In this document: positions 46,621 to 58,224 of the stretch, piece by piece
Numbering within the stretch: the stretch's first letter is position 1
Layout: each line of letters opens with the position of its first letter
Source of the DNA: Gnetum montanum
Lineage: Eukaryota; Streptophyta; Gnetopsida; Gnetales; Gnetaceae
Direction of reading: 5' to 3'
Assembly: GCA_015680685.1 (NCBI GenBank)
Contig: MNCI01027502.1
Coordinates: 476,086-540,085 of the forward strand
Length of the DNA: 64,000 nt
Program-made: the position numbers and the translations under genes
The notes under the pieces: model-generated
Seen by the model: only the letters and a program-made list of their open reading frames with translations
Database searches by the model: none
What the model was told of the DNA's origin: nothing

Positions 46621-47695
46621 GACAAACCCACAAACCAAAGAGTCTGTAGGCTCTAGGAATGTCATTTGGAAGCAAGAGTTAAAAACTTACCCACAAGAAT
46701 TCACCAAAAAAAACAATGCATCAACCTAGAAATGGACTAATGATAAAAATGGCAATGAGGTGGAAAAATGGAAACAAAGATGGAGATGAGAGAATGGAAT
46801 GGAATCCCAAGAACAAGGTTGCATAAAGTCCCTTGTGTATTTCATGGTTAATGTGACTGAGTAGAACTCATCCCAAATCTAGATTTAAACAAACCACATC
46901 TAGTGACCTTGCATTAACACATTTGACCAATCCATCTACTTGAAGTAACAAGAATGTTTCCACAAAGAGTCACCACCATTTCAAAAAGAGTGAGATAGAG
47001 AAGTAGGAAGTGAGAAAGGGCCTTAGTTAAAGGAAACCTTCAGGCATGGGTAACATGTCGTTTCAGTTCCATAACCAATTCTTGTAGTCCATATTGCTTT
47101 ATTATGTCTAAGGGGTGTGCTTTGAATTCTCATTTTTCTCCTTTTTTTTTTGCATGAGAACCACACCATGCAAAGACTTATTTTTATTCACTCGGCTTCC
47201 TAATTTTTGAACAATGTTAGAATGGTAGAAAACCCAAGAAACAAGCATCAAATCACCTAAGAGAATGACCAGCACAAATGCATTGAATCCCCTTGAAGTC
47301 ACACCCTTTTCATCCTTTGATTCTTTCCTTGGTTTAAAAAATACTCAGCCACCAATTCATTAACAAGTTTACTTAGAAAAAGAGGGACTGTATAGTTCCA
47401 AGCCAAAGGATACCATAGAGTTGTATGGATGAGTGGACAGTGTGGACTCATTGCCTATTTTACCAAAATAGCCATACCTTAATATCAGCATCATAATTCA
47501 AAGGTAAAAACCAAACATTAGTAATCAATATGATATAATTCAATCCACCATCATGGGCACTTATTAGATGATGAATAAAAGTAAATCAAGCAAACAAAGA
47601 AATAGTAAAAACATGAATGATGGTGTAAAAAAAATAAGAAAAGTTGAAAGAATGTGTAAAACAAAAATTCAAAAAGAACTGAGGGCCTAGAATGG

Positions 47696-48935
47696 TTAGC
47701 ATAGGTGGCCATCTCCCCCATGACTAAGTTGGAAGGAGGAGATCCAAAATAGTGAGCAAGGTTGTCCATCAAGAGAGGTAGCATGTGTACTAGCTATCCT
47801 AAGCTCAAGGAAAGGTTTGGTTTGTTGTACGTTAACCAACAGTTTCTTGTCCAGGCTCTCAGGTTTGTATATTGTCATGGCCCTTGAAGGAAAAGTTGCA
47901 TAAATAATATAGGGTCCTTCCCACAGTGTTTAAAATTTAGTACATTGTGGCACATGTGTGAGATTCTAGCTAAGAACCTTATCTCCTGGTTGATATTTAA
48001 CTTTCCTAATCCTTAGGTCATGACATTGTTTATTGAATGCCTTGTGCAACTCGTTAGATGATAGTGCAGCTAGTCAGTTTTCATCTAGCAAGTTAAGGAT
48101 TACTAACCATTGTTTCTATGATAGATCAAGGTTAAGGTTGAGGTCACATTCCATGGACAGTGTATGGAGCTCAATTTGAATAGGAAGCATTGGTAATTTA
48201 CTATACACTAACTCATAGGGAGAGTAGCCTGTAGGGAGTTTCCATGTGCCCAAAGAGCATCATTCAGTTTAGTGCTCCAATCTCACCTAAACTTCCTAAC
48301 AGTTCTTATCAATATCTTCATAATCTCCTTGTTGGTGACTTCTTCTTGACTATTTGCTTGGGGTGGTATGGTGTAGTTAATTTATGCTCAACCCCTAAGT
48401 GTTGCATTAATTTTTGAAAAGTTACACCTATGAAGTGGATACCATTATTTGAAATAAGTGCATGAGGCACACCAAACCTATTTATGATTTTTTGTTGAAA
48501 AAATCATGCATTTGTAGATGATGTACAATCCTTAATAGCAACTACTTCTACCCATTTGGTTAGGTAATCAATAGCAACAATGATATAGGCTTTTCCATTG
48601 GACATTGGTGTAATTGGCCCCATAAAATCAATGTCCCAATTTTTGAAGGGTTTTAATAGTTGGATCCATTATTGTAGACCCTTTATTTTAGTAGTCATTC
48701 CCCCATCACATTGATAGCACTAACAAGATTAGATGAATTGATGGGTGTCCCAAAAAAATGTAGGCCAATAATATCCTACAAGTAGGATCTTGATGGTCAT
48801 TCATCTCCCAGTGTAATGACCCCCACAAGAACCCTCATGAGCATCTTGGAGAACTTGCAATTGATCTATATTAGAAACACACCATCGAACCAAGCCATCA
48901 AGACACACTTTGTAAAGTTTCCTATTGATCTCCAT
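47696..48935 (-). pseudogene. element C integrase
   Basis: In element sense: LYKVCLDGLVRWCV and LQDAHEGSCGGHYTGR (zinc region), then WDIDFMGPITPMSNGKAYII and YLTKWVEVVA (first Asp), FGVPHALISNNGIHFI (second position) and, one frame over, QEEVTNKEIMKIL with the Glu. The C-terminus ends ISSFQLSHGGDGHLC at 47696. The second catalytic residue is Asn (AAT) instead of Asp, as in element A. Several CAA/CAG/TGG codons appear as stops. Confidence 0.85.
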
Positions 48936-48949
48936 AAAGTACTTGGCTT

Positions 48950-50430
48950 AATGAAGAAATTATTATTTCTTCTTAAGGTTTAACTCTTGTGGTGTTTGTT
49001 GGGTAAGGAGATAGGTAAGAATGCTACTATACCAGTTTGTCTCTATGGGTGATTGATTATTCACTACACCAACAAAGAGGAATTCATTAGGAAAATGATC
49101 AAAAATTGGATACTCATCCTCTTTGTTGTCCCATTGCAACCGAGATAAATGATCAACAACTACATTCTCGGTTCCCTTGTGATTGATCATCGTTAAATCA
49201 AACTCTTGTAAGATTACAAGCCATTATATGATATGAGAGCTTACCATTTTCTTATTCATGAGGAACTAGATTGCACTATGATCTGTATGTATATATACTT
49301 TATATCTCAATACATAGTGTCTAAACTTTTCTAGTGCAAACACTACAACCATTAATTCTCTCTGTGGTAGTGTAGTTAAGTTATGCACCAATGATACTTC
49401 TACTTGCATAGTGGATGTAATAAGAATGTTTCTAGTCATCTAACTATGTAAGTACAGCTCCTAAAGCATAGTTGGACATGTTAGTCATGATATGGAATGG
49501 TTTGGACTAGTCAGGAGCTTGTAGAATGGGTGTTTCTACTAGCTTCTGTTTCAGAGTTTGAAAAGCAAATTTGCATTTCCTGGTCCACTTGAAAGGTACA
49601 TCCTTTTTCATTAATTTTACCAATGGTTTGGAAACCTTTGAAAAGTTCTTAATAAATCTCCTATAGTATCCAGTATGTCCAAGGAATGACTGAATATCTT
49701 TGACAGTTTTCGGTTGATATGTAATTCCTTGGAGAACTTTGATTTTCTTGGGGTCTACCTCTATCCTTGTGTGTGATATTTTGTGCCCTAGTAGTATGCT
49801 CTCTTGGACCATCAAATGGATTTTTTACCAGTTGAGCCTCAAATTAGTTTCTACACATCTTTTTAACACTTGCTCTAACTAGTCCAAGGCTTGATCAAAG
49901 TTTGCTCCATAGGTGGAGAAATCATCCATAAAGACTTCTACACCATTTCCTATCTACTATTGGAAGATGCTTAGAACTAGTCATCAAAATGTTACAAGGG
50001 CATTACACAAGCCAAACAACATCTATTTGTATGCAAACATTCCCCAAGGACTGGTGAACATACTCTTGGCTTGGTCTTCTGGGGCTATTTGTATTTGGTT
50101 ATATCTACTATATCCATCTAGAAAACTATAATAGCGATGCCCTATGATGGTGTCTAAGACTTGGTCGACAAATGGTAATGGAAAGTGATCTTTGAATATT
50201 GCCATATTTAGTAGCTTGAAATCTATGCACACCCTCCATTTGCCTCCCTTTTTAGGCACAATAACTAAGGGGCTAACCCATTTGCTATTAGCAATGGGGT
50301 ATATGAACCCAGCCTTGAGAAGCTATTCGATTTCTTCCTTAAGTACTTACTTCAGCTTAGGGTTCAATCGCCTCTACAATTATCTTCAAGGCTTCATGGA
50401 GGGTTTAGTGTAAATTCTATGTTGGCATAT
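48950..50430 (-). pseudogene. element C reverse transcriptase and RNase H
   Basis: RT: MPKKGGKWRVCIDFKLLN, FPLPFVDQVLDTI, YSFLDGYSRYNQIQIAPEDQ (50259-50023), VFMDDFSTYG (about 49945-49915), then GHKISHTRIEVDPKKI and LGHTGYYRRFIKNFSKVSKP (49815-49507). RNase H: VVVFALEKFRHYV, HTDHSAI, FLMNK, and HKGTENVVVDHLSRLQWD near 49185-49130. All RT active-site residues I can see are present. A few stops and one frameshift between the open stretches prevent expression. Confidence 0.9.
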
Positions 50431-50514
50431 CCTAGGATCTATTCCAATTAATTTAGGATATGACCAAGTGAAGGCTTCTGACCATTTATTTATTACCTTC
50501 AATAGTTCTTATTT

Positions 50515-51450
50515 CTATTGAGGAGCAAGCTTAGCATTGATAATTATTGATTTTCCATTTTCAAGGAATGTGTATTCCATATTGGTGGGCAATGGTTTTA
50601 GCTCAAGGGGCTTCTGCTTAAATTTCTCAGGGATTTCCAACTTCCCCCAGTTCACACTTTTAAGGTTAAGACTTCGAAGTTGATAGTGGACTTGCTCTAA
50701 TATGTCTATGTTATCGATGTAAGCATAAGTCAAACCCTCAGTTGGTTCCATGCATATGAGTGAACTACTTTCTTGATCAGTTGTCAGCCACTGGGTGCCT
50801 TCTTGTTGTGTGGCTACTGCATACAAGCATCTTTGTATGTTGATCACTTGTGCACACTAATTACATGTAAGAAATGTTAAACTTTGCACAAACCATGACC
50901 TCTGCACACAATTACACCATGTGTCACTCTATGCGATGAATGAAACTTTCTTCTTCTTGATCTTTTCGAATGTATTTTTCTTTGATATTTCTAAGAAAAT
51001 ATCATAGATTCCTAGGCATGCGTCAATGGTGCTTAGCCATGCTCTTCCCATTATGATTGGGAATTCCCCCTTATCATTGTTCACCTAAATAGCTAGGAAG
51101 TTAGCTAGATATGACCACCCACAAATAGTGGTAATAATATCTTCCACCAATCCCAATGGGACAATGATGGACTGATTGGCCAACTCTTGATGGATGTTGC
51201 TCTTTTTCAATGGAGGTAGGTTCCAAGCCTTGTACATTTCTTGAGAAATCAAGTTAACACCGGAACCTAAATCTAAAAGATCCTTGCACAGAGCATTTCT
51301 AATGATTTCTAAGTATATCATAGGACTCCCAGGATCAGAGAATTTCTTGGGAAGGTACCTAGCTTTGATCCAATTAGTGATGACATGTGTTAGCATGACC
51401 GTATGCATTGAGTGCAGTGGTTGAGTTGAAGGAGGCTCTAAAGTTTTCAT
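50515..51450 (-). pseudogene. element C aspartic protease and linker to RT
   Basis: The open stretch 51450-51085 reads MHTVMLTHVITNWIKARYL, CKDLLDLGSGVNLISQEMY, NLPPLKK, SIIVPLGLVEDIITTICGWS; FPIIMGRAWLSTIDACLGI-like residues follow in the next frame to about 51000. The DLGS active site is intact. Downstream (50847-50515) RCLYAVATQQEGTQWL and YIDNIDILEQV form the linker also seen in A before RT. Confidence 0.85.
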
Positions 51451-51659
51451 TAATACTTAGGCATCTAAGGAATCAGCCACTTGTGATTGCAAGGGCTTGG
51501 TTGGACTATTGGTTCTAAAGAAAGTTCTTTTCTTCATACAGTTGTTGGAACCAAGAATAGGTTGAGAGTTAATAGCCCTTTTGGCATTACATTGTTGCGG
51601 CTGGGTAAAGATTTCACCCTGCATACGTGAAGTGGTAGTGGAGCCATTGGTGGAAGAGA

Positions 51660-53929
51660 TGCTACCGAATAAGAAGGATGATATTCTTGCAGGATATCAT
51701 CCCTAGAAGAGGTAGTTCCATAATACTCATGAGCTTGATAGTGAGCTTGAGAAGTAACATGACCAATAGAGTCACGTGGAGAGACTGGCTACTACACGTA
51801 ATATCCATATGGGTCAGGTTGCCGATAAGGATACTGTTGCCTTGGTAGTGGCATTCCCGATGATTGTGGGTATTGTCACTATTGATATTGCTCAATCAGC
51901 TATGATGGAATTCCACTGGGATAATACATTAAGGGTTGGTGGAACTGTCTTGGGTTACCTTGGGGATAAGGTAACCTTTGGGGTGCTTGCCATTTGTTCA
52001 ATCGTGGGTTGAGTGCATACACCCCAGGCTCTCGCAAATGTGAGATTACAGGGCAACATCCCTTAGGATGGTCATATTGACATATTTCACATCCACTATC
52101 ATTGTCTGTTCTGAATCCACAACCTCTTCAACAATGACAACTTTGCCCTTACCCTTGCTACGTGCATGTTCAAATTCTCTCTTTTTTCTTTTTTCACAAT
52201 CACTACCTAGCTCTCTAGACTCCTATACTATTTTAAGAATAAATTAAAATCTATTATCTAGGGAATCCCACATTTGATCTACCTTTGTCAATACTTTTGA
52301 TGTCAACTTTTGGATAGGCAAAGTTTTGCTATTCATCATCTCTTCGAGTGGTGACTCTTCTTCATCCTCAAAAAATCTTACTCCCCTCTTCTGAAGGGAA
52401 GCATCTTGATTATACTCTTCTGCACCTTCTCTCTTTCATAGCTCACCTTCTTCCTTAGCAACTTGCTCCAATAATCTTTGAATTTAATGGAACCTAAGCT
52501 CGAATAGTCTCCCTTAGGAATAAGTCCCAAGGGTTCTTCTCGTTTCATGCCTAAGCCCATCCATGAGATAGTGTAGTTGATCCCTTTGCGAATAACCATG
52601 GCTAGGAAAATGATGTAATAGTGCATAGTATCAGCTTATGGCAGCATCCAAGGGTTCATGTCCTCTTTGTTCCCAGCCTTGGATTTTCTTTCACAAGTTA
52701 GACACTCAGGAGTACATTTGGTACTTGTCATTAAGTAGTTCTAACATAGTACTCCACCTACAAATGGATTCCAATTTTAAAGACCGATACTAGCTTCTTT
52801 CTTCTTTAACTAATGTTTATGGGAACAAATTAAGTTTTTGCCCTTCATTCTCTATATTTTGTAAGGCACACACATCATGGAATGCTTGTAAGTGATTCTA
52901 ACGATCAGCGTTGTATCCCCCTTCAAATTGTGGGATGTTGTTTATATCTAATCTCTTTATCCTACTATCTTTCTAATGCCTTGTTGGAATTCTAACAGCC
53001 TTAGTTATGTCCAACATACTTCGGGTAGCGAGGAGGGATTCATCGTGATCATATCGTCCATGGCATCTATGATGCCTACATTGTTCCCTACTCTCCCTTC
53101 TTCTATGTTGTAACTCTCTAGAGTGCCCTTGTCCCCTTTCCTGGTTATTTCATCTATGACTTCCACTTTGTCTACCTTTATTCCCATGGTCTTTTTCTTT
53201 ATGATCACATCTGGATATTGAAGGAGAGGGTGAAGGAGATGATGATGGTGAAGAAGAAAGAGAACCGTCATCATGACGATGTTTGCTACCTTCTCTTCTA
53301 CAGTTTCAGCCTCGATCGTGATTGCGATCAGAATGTCCATCTTTATCATGTGTCTGTGTTTCTTTTTCTGACCCTTTGTACCCATGCATATTAGAACCTA
53401 GGTTATGAATAGTGAAATAAAGGTCCTAATACACAACCCCTTGGCCAAAGTCAAGGGGAGAAACATCGTTGTGTGGGCGATTACCTGAGGTAGGCTCACC
53501 ACCTTCATTTTTTCTTAGGACATGTGGGGCATCCTGGGACCACTTACACTTAAAATACTTATGATGTCTCTCATGTTGCAAGTCCCTTTGGTGTTGTGCC
53601 TTTGTGGGACGGTATTCTCTCAAGTCATGGTCTTGCACAACGTATTCTGCGTCTAACTGCGACATGCCAATTTTTATGAGAGCATGAAGAAGCATGCTTG
53701 GAACTAAATGATCGAGAGGTAACACTATGTTATCCTCTAAGTCTTGCTAATGTAGTTATTCATCTTGATGGAGGATAAAGGTAAAGTCTAGTATATACTC
53801 ATCAGGATGAATATATACCACTCAAACTTGTTAAGGAATTGGCGGATCAATGTCATGTGTATTACGCCGCCAACTATTTTTTGTTTCAGACCTAGGCGAT
53901 GAGGTGCTTTCGTACGAAGAAGGAGACAT
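51660..53929 (-). pseudogene. element C gag
   Basis: The minus-strand ATG at 53929 gives MSPSSYESTSSPRSETKNSW; this start is about 135 bp after the LTR. Then YIHPDEYILDFTFIL, a 99-codon open stretch (53725-53426), a basic and Ser-rich stretch (LSSSPSSSPSPSPSISR, about 53260-53205), RIKRLDINNIPQFEGGYN near 52960, a capsid part, KTLPIQKLTSKVLTKVDQM near 52290, and the compact knuckle GCEICQYDHPKGCCPV (about 52092-52045). A Gln/Pro/Tyr-rich tail leads to the protease. Stops mostly look like CAA, CAG or TGG changed by transitions. Confidence 0.85.
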
Positions 53930-54044
53930 ACTTATCTGTTCAGTGTGCAATGTATTCTTATTTATTATTTTCTCAACTAACCCTAAGGGTTTGTTCCAAT
54001 AATGTGAATGATTTCCTAAGTTCTAATCAGTGACAAACAACTAA

Positions 54045-54063
54045 GTTTCTAGCAATAGTGCCA
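54045..54063 (-). other. primer-binding site of element C
   Basis: Minus strand TGGCACTATTGCTAGAAAC, one base after the LTR end; tRNA-Asp type, aligned with A, B and D. Confidence 0.7.
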
Positions 54064-54064
54064 A

Positions 54065-55002
54065 TGATGAGCAGCAAGGTACCCCTACGCTCAACCATAC
54101 GAATATGAGCATTTCACGCATGATCCGGTTGAATTCCAAGGACTAAGTGCTTATGCAGACTTGTGGAACAAGGATGGGTTGGTTAATCATTGTCTTCCCA
54201 AGCTTACCTATATGTTACGATTGTATGGTTAAGTAAGCTTGAGGCATATGATTTTTATAGCTTTTATGTTTTTATGTCCTGCGCTAGTAGGGAAGGAGAC
54301 AAAGAACTAAGTGACTAATTTAACTTAATTGCTCATTAACTAAGTTCTAACTAATTCTAACACCAGCATCCGTTCCCACTTTCCATACACATCCTGAACC
54401 AGTGCAACACTGCTAAGATTACCAAACGATAATCATCACTAGGTTACCAAGTGTTACACGCATGCCCGAAGTGGTCGTGCTTGTGTAATTTAATGATTTT
54501 CTTAATTAATCAAAATGAATTGTTGTGCTAATAATAGAAATGTAAAGTGCATAAAATAAATGCATAAGAAAATAAAATAAGATAAATGCATAAGAAGACA
54601 AATCTCAAGTGCTACAAGGATGAATCAAAGAACTCGTCTTTATTGCTGTACACAATGTGTGCTCAGGTACATAATGCTTGAATAAAGATCCATCCACACT
54701 TAGACCTCCTACTGCAGGCACTTGTAAAATACTCTATCTTTCAAATAGACTACAAGAGTTTTGCTACTTGACTACTGAAAGACTTCCTTCCTAATTGTGC
54801 ACCTAGGCACTCTATTTATAGGCTTGGAAGCAACTACTCTAATAATTAGAGTAACCACTCTAATAATTAGAATAAACCGTTAGAGTAACTACTCTAATAA
54901 TTAGAATGAACTGCTAAAGTAACTACTCTAATAATTAGAATAGACTGCTAGAGTAACTTCTCTAATAGTTAGAATAAACCGCTAGAGTAACCGCTCTCAT
55001 CA
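54065..55002 (-). repeat. 5' LTR of element C
   Basis: 938 bp, TGATGAGCAGCAAGG to CTCTCATCA on the plus strand. A TATA-like GCCTATAAATAGAG reads on the minus strand at about 54823-54810, with the 34-bp array immediately upstream in element sense. The right flank is ACAAC; without a partner LTR the target duplication cannot be tested. Confidence 0.85.
54852..54987 (-). repeat. 34-bp tandem array in the element C LTR U3
   Basis: Four units of 34 bp start at 54852, 54886, 54920 and 54954, with partial units on both sides (54831-54851 and 54988-55000). Each contains ACTCTAATAATTAGA, itself partly palindromic (CTAATAATTAG), and a TAGAGTAAC join. It fills U3 up to the LTR end. Confidence 0.9.
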
Positions 55003-56195
55003 ACAACTTACTTATGGGCATGGCTAGCCTGGGAATAGTTTGAGTGGAAGAGTTAAATGACTAGTAAAACAACTTTAAAAATTAAACTAAAAATATTAAA
55101 ATTCTTGTATTTAATTAGAAAATTTAAACATAAAAATATTAAATAACATTGTAGGACCAAATATCAAAAAGTAATAAAATTATAGTAGCATTTTGGAAAA
55201 AGAAAAATAAGGAACTTAGCAAATTATGACTAGCTAAATAGAAATAGGAGTAAGAATGATAACCATAGTAGAAATAACAACTCATCCTTGTCATCTACCA
55301 TATCTAGATGATTGCAGTTATAAAGATGAAGCTATCTTACTTTTAACTACTTAGATCTTCTTTTTTAAATAATATCTATAGAGACTTGTAACATGGAGTT
55401 GTTGGATTTGCTACTCAAGTTCTTCTAAGTTTGCTAGTGATATCTGTTCAATGTCTAGGGTATCACCCTAATCCTTTTTCTACTTTTTATAATTTTCTTT
55501 AAGGAGAGGTCTCAAAGCCTCTCATACAACTTCTCTTCAATGGATCCTTATCCAAGCCAATTAAGAAAAAAGAGTTGAGCTAAATCAAAATGGTAGAAAG
55601 AGCAATGTATAAAGGAGAAATGGAATGTAATAGAATAGCCAACTTGATAAGGGAATGGAGAGGAGGAGAAGGTTTTAATGCTAAATGATTTGAAGCTTGT
55701 GCAAGGATTTGTGCTAATGATGCTCCTTTAGGTCTTTTATAGGCTCTTCTCTTTTTTCTTTGCTTTCTTTTTCTCTTTTTGATTATTGGCATGATAGACA
55801 TATGTTCCTATGCCACTTCATTTCATTCCATGATTTTGTTTGCCAAGTGGTGAAAAGCCTTCATTTTCCATGTTTCCTTAATTATTTTAATCTTCTCAAT
55901 TTGCTCCATGGCTAGCACCTATCACAGCAAACCCAAAAGATAATAAATTCATTTAAAGTAGCTATTAAAAAAGGCAAGGGTGATCACTTTAATGATTTTT
56001 AACCATAAACATGAAAAGAAGAAAGAAAAATAATCTCTTCCTTTTTAACTAAATTACTTCAACATTACAATGGAATTTGCATTCCTAAAGAGCTCGAAAA
56101 AATAGAACCCATCTAAGTTTATGTCACTCAAGCATTTCCTTTCTTTTTTTAAAGGACATAATGTAAACATTAAGAAACATAGCTTTTGCAATTAA
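55003..56195. other. unassigned AT-rich interval
   Basis: Between element C and the hAT element. On the minus strand a Lys/Arg-rich frame (55801-55580, KKRKRKQRKKRR) is followed by VREALRPLLKENYKK and LDIEQISLANLEEL in other frames (about 55540-55400). These look like an old coding trace, but I cannot name a family, and no splice structure is convincing. Confidence 0.3.
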
Positions 56196-56275
56196 TCATG
56201 CACTATGCATCGAAGATTCATGATTCCCAAGAAAATTTCACGAATTGTTTGTGGTGGATTCGGGCACGCATACAG
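56196..56275 (+). repeat. left inverted end region of the hAT element
   Basis: TCATGCACTATGCATCGAA, GATTCATG and TTCGGGCACGCATAC align in that order with the reverse complement of the right end (TGCATGATCTATGCATC, GATTCATGG, TTTGGGTACGTGTGC). Most differences are transitions. Confidence 0.55.
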
Positions 56276-58224
56276 AAGTGTGTAAAATCCACGTTGGATA
56301 CATAAATGATAATTTTTTGTTCAATGGTGTCTCAATTTTCAACTTTCAACCATAACATTCATTGTCCATTAAAATCTTACCTGTTTTTACCTGCAAATCA
56401 CCTCCAATCTTACCTATTTTTACTGCAGATCGCATTCATGGCCACCACCTTTTATTAACAAACGCTTTTACTCTACCATTCATAAGGAATTGGATGCTTC
56501 CATTGCTAGACTCTTCAAACTCTTGTATTTCTCTATTCCAGCTCTAAAATTCTTTGTTTCATCTTCATTTTTGCTTAGTATCTCACCGCATCTGTGGGTA
56601 GTGATGGAGGAGATGAACATTTCTCCTCATGAAGGAGGTCTCATCTGCCTAGTCTTATTTGGGTGAAGATGTTGTTGTCAACTATGGTCTGATTTCTATG
56701 AAAAATATCCAAAAAGAAAGGTCCATATCGATGGACAACTATGGAATATATAGTGTATCAGCTATAGTCTGATTTTTAGCTGCCCAATAGTTGTTGAGGA
56801 TTTCTTACACTACCCTTTTGCTTACCCTAACCATCTGTTTATTTGGGGTCGCTTGCACAAACCTTCACTTCCCGAAGCCTGGTTACCTAGTCTAGCGGCA
56901 TTCTTGTCATGCTAAGTCCATTTTTTATGTACATAAAAAAATCGTCTCACTTATGACTAGTTGTTTGGTTCAATCATTTTTTTCTTTGAGGTTCTTTTAA
57001 GATTTTGTTAATTTTTTCATGTTTGATTACAATTTGTTCAAAGAGATAAAATATTTGGAGGTTCTCGTTGAATTGTTTTTTTCTCATCGTTCGATTCATG
57101 TTATTTTTTGGAACTTTTCCTTTTTGTTTCATACTTTAGTTAAATATAGCAAGATTAATGGTCCAACCCAATATCAGAAATTTTCTATCCCTATCTTTAT
57201 TTGACATTGCAGAGTTTAATGTTAGGGAAAACACTTGAAGAAAACAAACTAGAGATTTTAGCAGAAAGAGAACAGATTCTCTTGGCTGAATATTTATTAT
57301 ACTTTTCATCATTTAACAATTTTGGAACAACTTTTTGTTCAGTATACAATGCTTACCTCAATGCTTACCTCATCGAGACCATTCTTTAATGTTTTAGATA
57401 ATTGAGTTTTTATTTTTGAAATGTGCTTAAGTTCATAGTGCATCGATGTCTTGTTGCTCTTTGAAGGCGTAATAGAAAAAAAACTACTGAAGTCGTTTTG
57501 CATTATCGTTAAGCTTCCAGAAAACATTTCACTTTAATCAGTTAATGCCTCTAATACAACATTCTGTTTGGTTTCTAGTTTAATTGTAGTTATGACACTT
57601 TTTTTTTAGGTTGGTTGGTTTGTTTCTTTTGATCAAAGCAGAAAAGATTGATGAATAAAATCAGTAGACCAAACCCAATTGATGAATAAAATTAGAATTA
57701 TGTAGACCAAACCCTACTTGTAATCGTCGATTAGATCCCTTTTGCATGCATTAAAGTTGCTTTCACTATTCTTCAACTTGGGCTTTATTCCTTCATTCAA
57801 AGAAGCAATTTCTTCATGATTCCATATTTCATATTTTATGAAATCTCATCCCTGTTTCAATAGTTATTAAGTACATTTATCTATGATATTCAATTTTTTT
57901 CTATTCCTTATTGAAATTTCATCTTGTTATTTTTAAATTTATCATTATTTTGTATTTTCAATTTTTCCCTTGACTCTATTATTGTTTTACATTTCTAGAT
58001 TTATTGCATTAACTGACATTTTAGTGTTAAAGCTCTTAAGACATTTTTCTAAAAGCTCTTTGCTAGTAGAAAAAGAAAAAATAGATACCTTTAGTCATAG
58101 TAATTTGGGCAATTGGTAAGTATATCTATTTGTATTTTTTAAAAATTCATTTTAACTTTTGTAAAGAGTAGCAGTCATATCTCATTTTCTAATTTTTACC
58201 ATTAATATTTACAGAGTCATAAGG
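56276..58224 (+). other. hAT 5' noncoding region
   Basis: About 1.9 kb between the left end and the transposase start. It is AT-rich, with a short duplicated segment (TGATGAATAAAATYAG...TAGACCAAACCC, about 57648-57716). No further transposase motif is visible. A promoter for the transposase would be expected here, but I see no clear one. Confidence 0.4.

Larger units (their letters stand above)
46083..55002 (-). mobile_element. gypsy (Athila/Tat-like) element C, 3' end missing
   Basis: Minus-strand element with the best preserved gag-pol in the window. In element sense: 5' LTR 54065-55002, primer site, gag from 53929, protease, RT/RNase H, integrase ending at 47696, spacer with the conserved block. 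It stops near 46.1 kb, about where the aORF would start; no aORF, polypurine tract or 3' LTR is found. The left edge is approximate: 45850-46082 holds an AT-rich stretch with two copies of ACTTTTTATAGAGGAGGG-like sequence (about 45990 and 46050). Confidence 0.8.

Noticed and set aside
53005-53385. 126-codon minus-strand frame as a separate gene
   Set aside because: It is one base out of frame with the gag of element C, whose frame (HGYKGSEKE..., SSSPSSSPS...) continues from the ATG at 53929 and aligns with B.
54831-55000. 34-bp repeats as a CRISPR-like array
   Set aside because: Units are contiguous without spacers and lie in an LTR U3 of a plant retrotransposon.
57019-57389. Two 61-62-codon plus-strand frames as hAT exons
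   Set aside because: They contain no BED or hAT motif and lie well before the BED-finger exon in AT-rich sequence.
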